Made by a program: the position numbers and the translations under genes. A DNA stretch of 64,000 nucleotides. Origin: Phytopythium helicoides (lineage: Eukaryota > Oomycota > Peronosporomycetes > Pythiales > Pythiaceae). The DNA lies in contig JANFNE010000003.1 in NCBI GenBank assembly GCA_024867545.1, positions 682,001 through 746,000 on the forward strand. The letters run 5' to 3'. Below are positions 31,594-42,086 of the stretch, piece after piece (position 1 is the stretch's first letter; every line of letters begins with the position of its first letter). The notes beneath the pieces were generated by a model. That model was not told the origin of the DNA, did not search any database, and worked only from the letters and a program-made list of their open reading frames with translations.

Positions 31594-32573
31594 TTACTGC
31601 TTCTCCTTGTCGTACGCCTCAAACTCGGCGTAGCCCTCGAGTCCCTTCTTGGCGTTCCAGAAGAACTCGTACGCCAGCGGCGCGTGCAGCGGCCAGTCGT
31701 TCTGGAAGCGCTCCACCAGGTCCGGGTTCACGAGGAACGGACGACCGAAGCCCACGAGGTCGGCCGCGCCGCTGCGGAGCACGCCTTCGCCCGTGTCGCG
31801 TGTGTGGCTGCACGTGGTCATTACTGGCGTGTCCTTGACGAGCGACTTGATGTCAAACACCGTGAACACGCGGCACTTGTCGGACCGACCGAAGCCGAAG
31901 CCGTCGTGGGTCGCGATGTACGCCAGCCCCTCCTTGCCGAGCTGCTCAAACACGTACGAGAACATCTCCCAGTTGTCCTCGCTCCCCATGCCGCCGTACA
32001 CGCCGTTGGGCGACAACCGCACAGCCACGCGGTCAGCAGGGTACACGGTCGTGACTGCCTGGATCAGCTCCTGGAGGAACCGATAGCGGTTCTCGAACGA
32101 TCCGCCGTACTCATCCGTGCGCAGATTGGTGCTCGACTGCAGGAACTCGTCAATGAAGTAGCCTCCTGCGCCGTGGAACTCGACACCGTCAAACCCCGCG
32201 GCCTTGGTGAGCGCTGCGCTGGCGCGGAAGTCCTCGATGGTCTGCTTGATCTCGGCGACGGTCATGGCGCGGGACGTGACGAATGGCACAGTATCGCCCG
32301 ATACACCGTGGTGCGTGTGACCCGTCGTGTAGCACGTCGACGAGCACGAGGGCACCTCGCCATTGCCTGAGCCGAGACAGCTACGCCCTCGGAGATGATG
32401 AGTCCGGCACTCGCGCGGGCCGCGTAGTACTTGACGTTGTGCTCGTTGGGAGCTCGCGTGTCCATGTCGGAGCGAGCGCGAGTGCACGGGCTGAAGACCA
32501 TGCGGTTGTGGAGTGTGAGTCCCTTGGCGAGCTCGAAAGGTGTGAACAGCTTGTAGTCGGCGAGCGACGCCAT
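31594..32573 (-). pseudogene. Old yellow enzyme family copy with a 151-base deletion
   Basis: It begins MASLADYKLFTPFELAKGL at 32573 and matches the intact gene closely. At about 32366 the sequence jumps from GCTGTCTCGGCTCAGG directly to CAATGGCGAGG. Relative to the left copy, bases equivalent to 17851-18001 are missing. The lost piece encodes FGAPALYSQEQAEGW and the FMN-site loop QLWHMGRQSHP. Since 151 is not a multiple of three, the downstream part (from GEVPSCSSTCYTTGH to YAEFEAYDKEKQ) is out of frame. This looks like a genuine pseudogene. Interestingly it keeps the family Tyr (HGAGGYF) that the intact copy has lost. Confidence 0.88.
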
Positions 32574-33332
32574 GGCGATGGTGACTGGTGACTGGTTGTT
32601 GTTTGGGAAGCTGATTAGGAAGTGAGCTCCATCGTTGATGCGGTCATCGAGGGTCCTGGACTCTCATGGCGTCTAGCATCGTTGTGGTGATGGCGTTGAT
32701 CGAAATGTCATGCATGATCGCCAAGGCTATCAGTTGTATGGGGACGCACGCCGCATGGACGTCAATTGCGTGATGCAAACCCGTTGACGTCGTCCGGGCA
32801 GGACACAAGGACGAGAGCTAATTTTGCTTCCCCACCTGGGATACTCGCGTTGACGCATGCTTCAGCAAGTTGACGTGGCAAAATGACATCTGCTGCCTTC
32901 AAATCTGCTTGGTTTGGCTCCCATCATCTCCTCCGCTCAGCTCCTCGGCTCCCATCCCAATCTCCTCGCGAGTCCGCGCGAAAGAATTTCGCCCCGCCAC
33001 GTTGGAGCCAAAACGTTCAGATTCAAATCCATAACACCCAATGAAAGCCTCCCGTCCCCATTCCCATCCAATCCGCACCTCCCTCCTCACCCATTGGCCC
33101 AAACTCCTCCTTAAACCCCCATGATTGGTCGAAACCCACCCTTTCGTCATGTGGGCCACACCCATTCTCCAGGCGCCTCACCTTCCCGGGGGCCCAAACG
33201 TCAAGCCTCCGACGGGCGCTTGGTCTCCATCCGCCGCGCGCTCCAGGGCTCTCGGCGCGGCTCTAGCGGCTCTCGCGCGCGTGTACAGGTGTCCACTGAG
33301 GTCCTCTAGGCGTGTGGCGCGTGGGAGGCGCG
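32574..33332. other. Outer flank of the right arm and promoter of the nuclear protein gene
   Basis: The first ~300 bases belong to the duplicated arm (the OYE 5-prime flank). From 32877 the sequence is unique, with a CCC/CCT-rich stretch around 33050-33120. Short plus-strand frames here show no conserved features. Confidence 0.35.
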
Positions 33333-36300
33333 ATGGGCTCCAAGGCGGCGGCCGTCAACTTCCTCAAGAAGCTCAATTTCGACGCCAGCGACTCGAGCGA
33401 CAGCAGCAGCAGCAGCGATGAGGAGCAGGCGAAGCAGCAGCTGGTGAAGAAGCGGAGGCGGCCGGACAGTGAGGACAGCGGGATGGAGGACAAACAGCCA
33501 GCGAGGCGAGCGCCCAGGAAGAAGAAGCCGGTCAGCGACGACGAGGAGGACGAGGAGGAGAAGCCTGCGCGAGCGGTGAGGAAGAAGAAGCGCGATGTGA
33601 AGGACGCGGATGGAGAGGAGGACGCCGAGATGGAGAAGAAGAAGGAGAAGCTGGCCAAACGCAGGATCCGAGACAAGGCGCGCCGCGACAGGGTGGCCGA
33701 GGAGCGGCGGCAGCGGCTGGGCGAAGACAGCGACAAGCTGCAGGAGAAGGAGCAGGACAAGCTGCAGGAGAAGGAGGCGCTAATCAAGAAGAAAGAGATG
33801 GCGCGGAAGGAGCTGGAAGAAAAACAATTATCGAGGAAGGCGAGGGAAGACAAGAGTGCCACCAAGAGGAAGACAAAGGAAGAAAAAGACGCGCCACGTA
33901 AGAACAAGGAGAAGGCGGACGAGGACGCGGCGCGGAAGGACGATGAGCGCAAGCCAACGGTAACGCCCAGCCCCTCACGAAAGCGTGCGCGCGTGTCCTC
34001 CTCCTCCTCGTTGGCGTCGATCGGATCGAATGCGTCCTCCGTCGTGATGACAGAAGATCAAAAAGCCAAGAAAGCACTGCGCAAGCACCGTATGGACAAA
34101 CTCCGGAATCGACGTGAGAGGCAGCTGGAGAACAAGCAAGCCCAACTAGATCTCCACCGAGCGCTGGATAAGCGCGATGCTTTACTTGCTAGGAAACAAG
34201 CAGAAAAGGGTGCCCAAGATACCGCCAAGAAAGAGAAGCGGAAGGGGAAGGACGCGCCACGAGAAAGTAATGATGTTGATAAAATTCACAAGACACGTCC
34301 GCTGAAGAAACGCAAAAGAACTGAAGATGAAGCTGAGGTGATCAAGAACGAACCAAATCAAGTCACGCCGTCCGCAGATGAAGCCGGCAAGGGACACTAC
34401 ACTGACAAGGAAACTGACAACATCAAGGACGAGTCTCCAATGTCTACATCAAATGACGCAGACAGCGAAGCACCTCTTCACAACGAGTCTGTCAAAGAGG
34501 AGAAAATTGAAGATGCAGATAAGCCTCCAAGCCCTAAAGACGACCCAGAAGACGGGGAGATTCACGAAGAGCCGCCACCGCCAAAGGAAGAGAAAGAAGT
34601 GGACAAGGACAATGCGGACGAAAGTGTGGTCAACGTGAAAAGCAGATAATGAAGGCGCTGAGAAAGTCAAAGACGAAGCTGCAGCGCTCGCCGACATGCC
34701 GATTCCAAAGAAGTCGTCGTCTAATTCTAACGCGCTCGCAGATCTTCCTATTCCGCGGAAAGCTAGGAATCCTGGTGAAGATCCAGCATCTTTTGTAATC
34801 CCGAAGCGACCGATGTCTGCTGCTGCTGCTGGCGGCAACGCTGATGGTGCGGAGGGAGCGGTTCATCTCTCCACTTCTCGAATGGTTAGAAAACCGCGTG
34901 CTCCGCTGCCTGACATTCTGAAAGCAGTTGTCAATGCCGCGCCGTCCGCCCTAGTTCGGCCTTCTCGTCCGCGTACGAAGCAAGTGGTGCCGTCCGAGTT
35001 GACAAAGCTTGACCAGGCAGAGAAGACATTTGTGATTACGGCTAGAAAGCGCCGCTCGTTGATATGTGCAAGCCTATCATCGGAGGAGTTTTCTCGTGGA
35101 CCAACCCCGTACGAGGTATTTAACGCTGATGGTAGCCTGGTGCCAGACCTGACGCCTCGATTGATGTGCCCAACGCTCCGGGATCTATCGACCAATCGAG
35201 ACGAGTACCCTTCAACGTACTTTGGCGTTGGGCTTGCCTCCCCAAAGGTGAAGGTCAAGACTGATCGAGAAGATAACGCGGACAAATCGGTTAGTTCTGT
35301 GGCTGTGCCTGGACCGTTGAATTGCTACGAACCGTTGCAGTTCTTACGCCCCGAAGATCGCGATAGCTATCAGCGCAAGATGTATGGCACCACATTTGTG
35401 CCACAGCTGATCAAGGGTCATACGACACTAATTATGCGGAACGCAAAGTACGAGCGCAAGTCACGCGGCATCCGCTTCAATGCCGATCGCGACCGAGAGG
35501 ACTTCCAGCAAGTTTTGAGCCAGCGATTCAAAAAGAACAAGTCAACGCCAGTGTGCGAGATTCCGCGTGAGAGCTGGCGCAAAATGATGATGGATCAGCG
35601 TCCAGGTATTGTGTATCTTCACTTTTACAACCGGGAAGACGCAATGCTGGCTGCGTTAGAGTTCGTTGACGATATGGGTGTACCGCTGGAGTGGAAGCGT
35701 GAGTATCGCGCAGGTGTTGTTTTGACTGCCAACGTAAATTCGACGACCCCTCAAAGCGCCCCAGAGCGCTCGCCATCTAGTGAGCGAAGCTTTGCTCCGG
35801 CTGCTTCGCCAAATGACTCGCAGTACGGAAGTGATCGAGATCGTGGGCGTCAATCACATCGTGGTCGAGGTCGAAACTGGAATGGGGATCAGCGCGGTCC
35901 GCCTCATCGGCTTCAGAGCCACTACGGCGAGCAGCAGGTTATGCAGCGCAGTCCAGCAGAGCCGGGCGACCGAGGTCAACGCACTTCATACATGACGCCA
36001 ACTGGCCGAAATGATCGCGGTCGCGAATTTGATCGACCACAGCATCCATCACATTCCCGGTCTCGTTCAAATCCGCGATCACCATCTCGATCCCGATCGA
36101 TTCACAACCCAGCTGCTGATTCATCAGTCGACGAGAAAACTGCTTCCTTTGCAGCCAATGGTGATAATATGAGCAAGCAAAATGGTGAAGAAAGCAAGGG
36201 AGACGTCATGAGACCAAGCCAAGATAACGCCAAGACCATGGGAGGCGGAGACAATGGCTTTATCAACTCGATCAAAGCATCTGATAGCAACCAAGGATAT

Positions 36301-36732
36301 CATGATGGAGCAGTGCCAACCAACATGCCATCGAAGGACCATGACGTCTACGCAAGCAACAACCAGCGCCATGGCGCACAGACCTACCACGATGGGCGGG
36401 GCGGCGGCCATTACGGCGAATATAATAGCGGCAGCAACAATCATGAGCACTGGCGCGGCAACGACGGGCGTCAGCGTTTTGGAAGACGTTCTCGATCTCG
36501 CTCGCGTCCTCGCAACCAGGAGCCGAGGCGCGATTGGGGTCGCGACGACCGTGGTTCTCATCCGCCTCCCGATTACGATCGTCGCCATTCGAATGGCATG
36601 TATCATGATGGCGGGAGAGGGCGAGGAGGATATGGGGGCAATGACCGATATGGGCCGCCGCCTCCGCCTCCGCCACCGCCACCGCCGCTCCCTGGTGATG
36701 CTCCTTACCACCACGATCGCAGGCGGTACTAG
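33333..36732 (+). CDS. Large nuclear K/E-rich and R/S-rich protein
   Basis: About 1,130 residues from MGSKAAAVNFLKKLNFD. The first ~440 residues are highly charged with long helical K/E/R tracts and many nuclear-localisation-like clusters (KKRRRPDSED, APRKKKP). The frame then breaks near 34640 (VVNVKSR into NEGAEKVKDEAAALADMPIP). The middle (35000-35720) has a conserved-looking folded region including YPSTYFGVG, FLRPEDRDSYQRKMYG and PGIVYLHFYNREDAMLAALEF, which has the look of an RNA-recognition-type fold but without clear RNP motifs. The tail is RS/RG-rich (SRSRSNPRSPSRSRS) and ends in a poly-Pro run. A role in transcription or RNA processing is plausible; the family is unrecognised. Confidence 0.75.
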
Positions 36733-36922
36733 ATTTCGCATCGGACCTGCCTGACGGCGAGAACAAGTATGAACTCAAGCGAGCCGCGCCATCGAGCAAG
36801 CAGGCGCCAGGCTCATAGATATGAAAGGATTGCGGCGAACATGGATGGTGTGAGTGGATTCATGCGTAGTCAAGATATTGAGATTTATAAACCCGAGACT
36901 TCATCTCGACCTCGATAGCCGC

Positions 36923-39326
36923 TCATGACGCCTCGGACGCAGCCTGCGTCTCCATTTCCTGGCCCTTGCGAAAGAGAAATTCGGCGAGGTAATCGATCGG
37001 GTCTTCCGGCTGAACCTTGACGACTTCGAGCATGCCCTCCGTAAGCGCAGGCAACACTGTGTCCATGAGGTAAGCACGCAGCGGCTTGGCCCGTGCCTCT
37101 AGCAGTGCGGCCTCCTCCCGCTCAAGTAGCTCCAGTCGCGCTTTGTCAGCTGCTAAGGCGCGCTCGAATGCCACGCTCTTCGATTTCCTCTCGCTCTTGC
37201 GCCTCTCGGCGCCTGCGCTCGTCGTCCTCGCGCTGCTTTTTTTCCAGCTCGCGCTTGCGCTGACGGACTTCGTCTCGTGTCGGGTGGAAGTTGAACGGCG
37301 CACCACCTTGCTCTATATACGCACGGATCGGTTCATCGTACGTTTGTTCGTCGCGGAAAGCGCTGTCTGCTGGGAGATGAGCTCAAGCACTTCGACACCG
37401 CTTTCGTCTTCGGCTTCGTCGACTTTAGCAGCCTTGCTTTCCTCTTGGCTGGCTTCGCCGGTTTCAGTTTCTGCCGCAGCATCCGCTTCCTCGCTTTTCG
37501 CGTGTGTCGGCGCTCAAAGAAGTCAGCGACGCGCTCACTTTCGCCTCAAATTGCTCCGCTCGCCGCGCGAAGGCATCTTGGGTATTGCCAGTCGCTTCGG
37601 CTTCCTCCTCGCTCAAGTTCTGTGCTCGGCGCTCGAGTAAATCGCGTGGCGCGTTCAGCACAATAACACGATTTGGCACCTGAACTACTCGATTGGCTTT
37701 AGCCGAGAAAGTATTTGCTGCGTCCGTGCAGCTGCGAGTGCAGCAGGTGAGAGCTCGGCCTTCTCCTTCAAGCGGCGTCTCTCCATCGACTGCTTCTGGA
37801 CCCGCAGGTTCACCGAACCCTCGCCTCCAACGTCAGCGTTTTCTTCACCGTTTTGCTTCTCTCCGCGTTCCGCACTACCGTCAAAGATTTCCTTGGCTTG
37901 ATCCAGCGAGACAGGAAATCCATCTAGAACGTATCCTTGGTTTCGACAAGCAGAAGAGTGAAGCTTCCAACGTAGGAGTGCAACTAGCGCTGCATCTGGA
38001 ATAGTTCCAATTGGTCCCCCACTGCTCTTCCATTCTGCAAGCTGGTCTCGAAGCTTCATCGTTTCTTCATCAGCAGAGACTGCGCTTTCTTCTTCAGCTC
38101 CTTCTCCCTGGGCACACACTTCACCCGCCGGAAACAGCTCGTCAAGAAGCAATTGTGCAGTGAGCAGGGGTAAATAGTATTTGCGTGCAAGCTCGCTTGC
38201 CAGCGTCGACTTGCCGACTCGTGGAGCTCCAAGCACTACTGTTTTGAGTGGCCGAAGATCCATAGCTCGCACAAAGTCGCGGACGAAGAACGGTAGATTG
38301 CCGAGTAGACCTCCATCACGATGCTTCCACTCTTCTTTCGCCACGAGCTGATCTACAGCTCCTTCAGATCCAGTCTCAAAAGTCAGGTTCAGTTGAAGCG
38401 GAGCAATAGCAGGCTCCGTCTTCTTCATCCAGGAGCAACGCGTCAGCTTCGTCTGGAGACGCAACATCTCGGATCTGGCCGTTTCCAAGGAGCTTACTGA
38501 TCCCGACACACATATCTCGCAGCGTTGTTGATCGACTCGCATGATCCACTGCAACGATGTATCTCTTAGGCGGTGGCGATCCACCGGGTCCACCGGTGCT
38601 CACAAGCCGAGAGACAACACTTGCAAGGTCGTAGACGCTGATCATTGGGATCATGTTCATCCCGCCAGCAACGCCTCCAGCAACACTCGGCACGGTCAGT
38701 GGGCGTGTTGGATGCATCCACGCGCTACGAAAGAGCATGCCGAGTGCAGACTGCGCGCCGCCGTAGATCAGGCCTGATGCCACAACGCACGTCTCTAGCT
38801 CATCCGTTCGCCGGGCGGTCAGCACTTGTGTTTCACACGTCTTGAGCTCGGTGTACGCTGGAGCTGGCTTTCGAGTCTTGAAATCGTCTTCCCGATGACC
38901 AGTGGGTCCGTCGTCTCCCTTGGCGAGAGGTGGATTTCGGCTCCACGTCAAGACTGAAGAGATTGCAATAAACCGCTTGAGTCCCGCGCCACCGGGGTCC
39001 TCATCGTTTTCCTCGTTGTCAGGTTTGGGTTTCTCGAAGACGCGAAGAGTATCGATGGCCGCCTTGGCATCGTCCACGAGGGACGCGACCACAACGTCTG
39101 ACTTCTGTACGAGCTTGCTCCATGCTGCTCTATCGGACTGAAGAGCGACGGGTTCAGCAACGGCCAGCTCATGATCGTTCGATGGGTGAGCGAGCAGCTT
39201 GCGCCGCGTTCGAGATTGCTGCGTCTTGGTTGAAATCGTGCCAACCACTTCCAGCCCTGCATCCTGGGCTTGACGCACGAGCTCATCGCTAAGCGTAGAG
39301 CCAAGACCAACGATGAAGACGCGCAT
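36923..39326 (-). CDS. AK7: Adenylate kinase 7 (Rossmann + ADK + Dpy-30)
   Basis: An axoneme-associated adenylate kinase; AK7 is known for ciliary function. Start 39326 (MRVFIVGLGSTLSDELV). Residues ~1-310 form an NAD-epimerase-like Rossmann domain (RFIAISSVLTWSRNP, VVASGLIYGGAQSALG). The kinase domain follows with the P-loop VVLGAPRVGKSTLASELA and the lid-side GYVLDGFPVSLDQAKEIF. Then comes NRVIVLNAPRDLLERRAQNL. The C-terminus has a long E/R helix, LRAYLMDTVLPALTEGMLEV and a Dpy-30 motif (PEDPIDYLAEFLF). The span fits ~800 residues (vertebrate AK7 ~720). The frame breaks near 38420, 37710, 37480 and 37370 and within 37150-37200, yet family order is kept throughout. Divergent from PACRG. Confidence 0.88.
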
Positions 39327-39745
39327 TGTTCTTGCCAAGCGCGATCGCGATCAAGTTGAAATGCTCCACCAGGGAGTCAGCAACGGACCATAACGACTGC
39401 ATGGAGCGATGGGAGAATTGTGTGCGATGTGAATAAAGACTGCTATTCCTGTCGAGAAACGCATTGGTTCCAGTGTGAGCAGTGTGAGGATGAAGTGCGC
39501 AGGAATAACTCAAGCAGAGAGTGCGCACAAAAGAGTCGCATGAACACCCCAGCTGAGCAATCTAACCGACCGATACGAAGGCATCGCAATGTCATGGGAG
39601 CAACGTCAGATGGCTTTTACAACAAGCAATGCGGCATCGCCAAAACGACAGCGAAATGGTAGGTCCATACTTCGATCGCTCAGGTTGTAGCTCATGCTGA
39701 TTCACTCACGCCTATGTCAACACAGTTGGTGTCCTTGAAGTCAAG
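39327..39745. promoter_or_regulatory. Shared upstream region of AK7 and PACRG
   Basis: A 419-base head-to-head spacer between two axonemal genes. It has no open frame of interest and is a candidate bidirectional promoter for co-expression during zoospore formation. This is inferred from gene function and orientation only; I see no diagnostic motif. Confidence 0.4.
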
Positions 39746-40662
39746 ATGAAGCAGCGGCTGCAATCAGACCGCGACTCAGTGGCGATTGGAATGCGCCATC
39801 ACCCAGATGCGAGTAAAACGCGCTTGCCTCCGGTAGGCGGACACAAGAAGCCTCAAAAGCTACCAAAGCTTCGCGCGAACGCTTCTGCGTCGACGATAGA
39901 AATCCGGCCACCCTCATTCGAGACCGAGCGAGAACAAGTCATGGAGGCATTGCAATTGTCCTCGCCTACGCGCTCACTCATTGCCAAGCACGTACAGCAT
40001 ACGAAGGAGTCAGCAATCAAGGCTCAAGCAGCGCTCCCGCCGATATCAGGAATCTTCAAGGCGCGAGAACCGTCTGGAGCTACAGCATCACTATTCCCGC
40101 TCGCATACCGACGAAATGAGCTACCCATCATGGTTGAGCCCAAGCCTGGTGGTAAAACACTCCGGTGGACTCAGGATATCAACCTACTTGATTTCAGCAA
40201 GTACTTCCCGCTCTTCATCGAGGGCATGCGCGAGCGCGAGTACCCGTTTTCCTTTCTGGCCCGGGAAGGTGCCTTCCAGCTTGCTGCCTTCGGTCGAGAG
40301 CATCCCGAAAAAGTCATCGACAGCTTGCACCGCTTAGTACCAGCGTTGCGCGCGAACCTTGAGATGCATGATACCTGGGTCACTGTTTTTGGACACGCTT
40401 GGGATGATCCAGCAGCTTACGCTCATTCATGGCGTCGGTCCCGATGCTCGTCCCATACTACCGTCAACTTCTGCCAGTGCTCAACCTGTTCAAAAGTCGG
40501 AGGCGGAACCTTGGCGACTCGATCGATTTTAAACAGCGCTCGGCCAAGGACGTGGGCGAGGCTGTGCGTGAGACGCTGGAGCTGCTCGAGAAAACGGGTG
40601 GCGAGGATGCGTACGTCAACATCAAGTACATGGTGCCCACATATGAAGGCTGCGGGCAGTGA
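39746..40662 (+). CDS. PACRG: Parkin co-regulated gene protein (axonemal doublet inner-junction protein)
   Basis: PACRG binds the inner junction of axonemal doublet microtubules. The product has about 304 residues with a basic variable N-terminus to ~residue 125. The conserved domain follows: [34 protein letters not shown], then [36 protein letters not shown] and [17 protein letters not shown], ending in [12 protein letters not shown]. Two single-base insertions interrupt the raw frame: one T in the T5 run at 40386-40390 and one C in the CCC at 40440-40442. Removing one base at each site restores the full family pattern. This is the clearest case in the window for homopolymer sequence error. 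Confidence 0.92.
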
Positions 40663-40733
40663 GGTAGCTGCATCAAAGTGTGAATACAGGGTCTTTAGCG
40701 CCGTCCAGGGTTTTTCTTGTATCCGGCGAATAA

Positions 40734-41967
40734 CTACGGATACACCTCATTTTCATCGACCTCAATCACGCTAACGTAGAGAAACCCGTCAGCGTATGCG
40801 AAGCTCCGATACAGCGCCACGATCGACACGTCGAGCGGCACGACAATGCCATGCACCATGACCTGCCGCGTCGTCTTGAGGACAACTGAGCTTTCAGAGT
40901 TGCTTGGGTCACCATCCGAGGGAGTCGATGATTCAGGCAGTGACGGAAACAGGTCCGGGAGGAGGTAACGCAGCACTCCTCCGAGAGTTTGCTCGGCGCC
41001 TGGGGAAGTAGCGATCCTCAGCTACCGTTGCTATCGTTCACCTGCTCATGTCAACGCCACTCAACTCACCCTTTTGAAGAGGGGCGATGGGCATCTGGAT
41101 CGGCGCCGACGTGTCCAGGTGCACGCGCAAGGGTAAGTGGCGCATCTCGGCTGGATCAGCGTCCAACGCGAGCACGTCCTGCATGGCGGCCTGGTATCCT
41201 GCATAGTCGTCTGCGGCACGAGTTAGTCAACTAGCATCTCGAATTGGGAAACCGGGAGGCTCGCACTCGAGGTCACGCTCGTCCAAATCTGGTTCTGCTG
41301 CGCCTCGGGCAGCGCCATGATGGCCTTGGTCGAGCCCGTCCGTAGGAAGGTCGCCTGCAAGCGCGCCACCCAGCCTCAGTCCACGCCCACCAACTCTCAA
41401 CGTCCAGAACTCAGGACGCGGCACCTGCTTAAGGCTGTGCATGAAGTGCTGCTCGACGCTGCGCTCGTTCTCGCACGGCAGCAGCTACATCTCCATGAGT
41501 CGCCCACGCCCACGCGCATCTTGCGAACGTCAGCCCACCTGCTCAGCCGGGAAGCCCAGGAAGTGCACCGTGATCCTCCACGGGAGGTCTGCGCGCCTGC
41601 CAACCAGGTCCCGCAGCAGCCCGAACGGCACGTGCCATGGCAGCGGCACCTCGTCCGCCGCGTCTCCGTCGCCGACGCTGGCCGCGAACCAGATGGACGC
41701 CGCGCTGGCCATGGGCGGCGCCGCCTCTCGGAAGTGCTCGATGGCCTCGCGCGTGTGCGAGACGAGGAAGCTCAGCCGCGGCACCAGCGCCTGCGAGCAG
41801 CAGAAAGTGAGACGCCAGCGTTCGCGGCCGGATCTCCGGCTGTAGGGCCGCCGATCGACACGCACGAAGAACGAGCGCGGAGCGTGGAGCGCCGTGACCT
41901 CCGCCGGCGCCATGCAGAACTCCACGGGCACGCAGCCCTCCCACAGCAGCGCGCCGAGCGACGCCAT
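40734..41967 (-). CDS. ATG5: Autophagy protein 5, five exons
   Basis: The acceptor of ATG12 in the ATG12-ATG5-ATG16 conjugate that drives ATG8 lipidation. Exons: 41539-41967, 41425-41484, 41267-41354, 41070-41210 and 40734-40999. They join in frame to 984 nt (327 residues). Introns are 54, 70, 56 and 70 nt, all GT-AG; intron 3 has GACTAAC. Family landmarks are MASLGALLWEGCVPVEF at the N-terminus, VPLPWHVPFGLLRDLV, DLPWRITVHFLGFP, then SVEQHFMHSLKQATFLRTGS in the acceptor-lysine region and VHGIVVPLDVSIVALYRSF at the C-terminus. I see no break. Convergent with PACRG, with 71 bases between stops. Confidence 0.93.
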
Positions 41968-42086
41968 GCGGACCAGCTTGCCCCTCCTGATGCGCGTCCG
42001 GAGCGCGCTTCCGAGGGGGGAGTACAGTGGACGCGAAAAGTTCAAGGACATGGGGTTCAAGTTGAAGTGGGCATGGGTACATTCGA

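Larger units (their letters stand above)
29968..32876 (-). repeat. Right arm of the inverted duplication (ankyrin + OYE)
   Basis: Reverse-complement counterpart of 17329-20280. Outer end at 32876 (GCTTCAGCAAGTTGACGTGG at 32858-32877 on the plus strand). It includes the 5-prime flank shared with 17380-17460 (GACGTCAATTGCGTGATGCA), the decayed OYE gene, the spacer with AACGTTCTCTGCGTCAAAAA and the ankyrin gene. The OYE part is very similar to the left arm except for a 151-base deletion. Confidence 0.8.

Noticed and set aside
31594..32573. Right-arm OYE as a functional gene with an extra intron
   Set aside because: The missing 151 bases are absent from the DNA, not spliced, and include the FMN-site loop.
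40380..40445. Programmed frameshifting in PACRG
   Set aside because: Two separate breaks within 60 bases, both in homopolymers, and many similar breaks elsewhere make sequence error far simpler. No slippery heptamer or stimulatory structure was evident.
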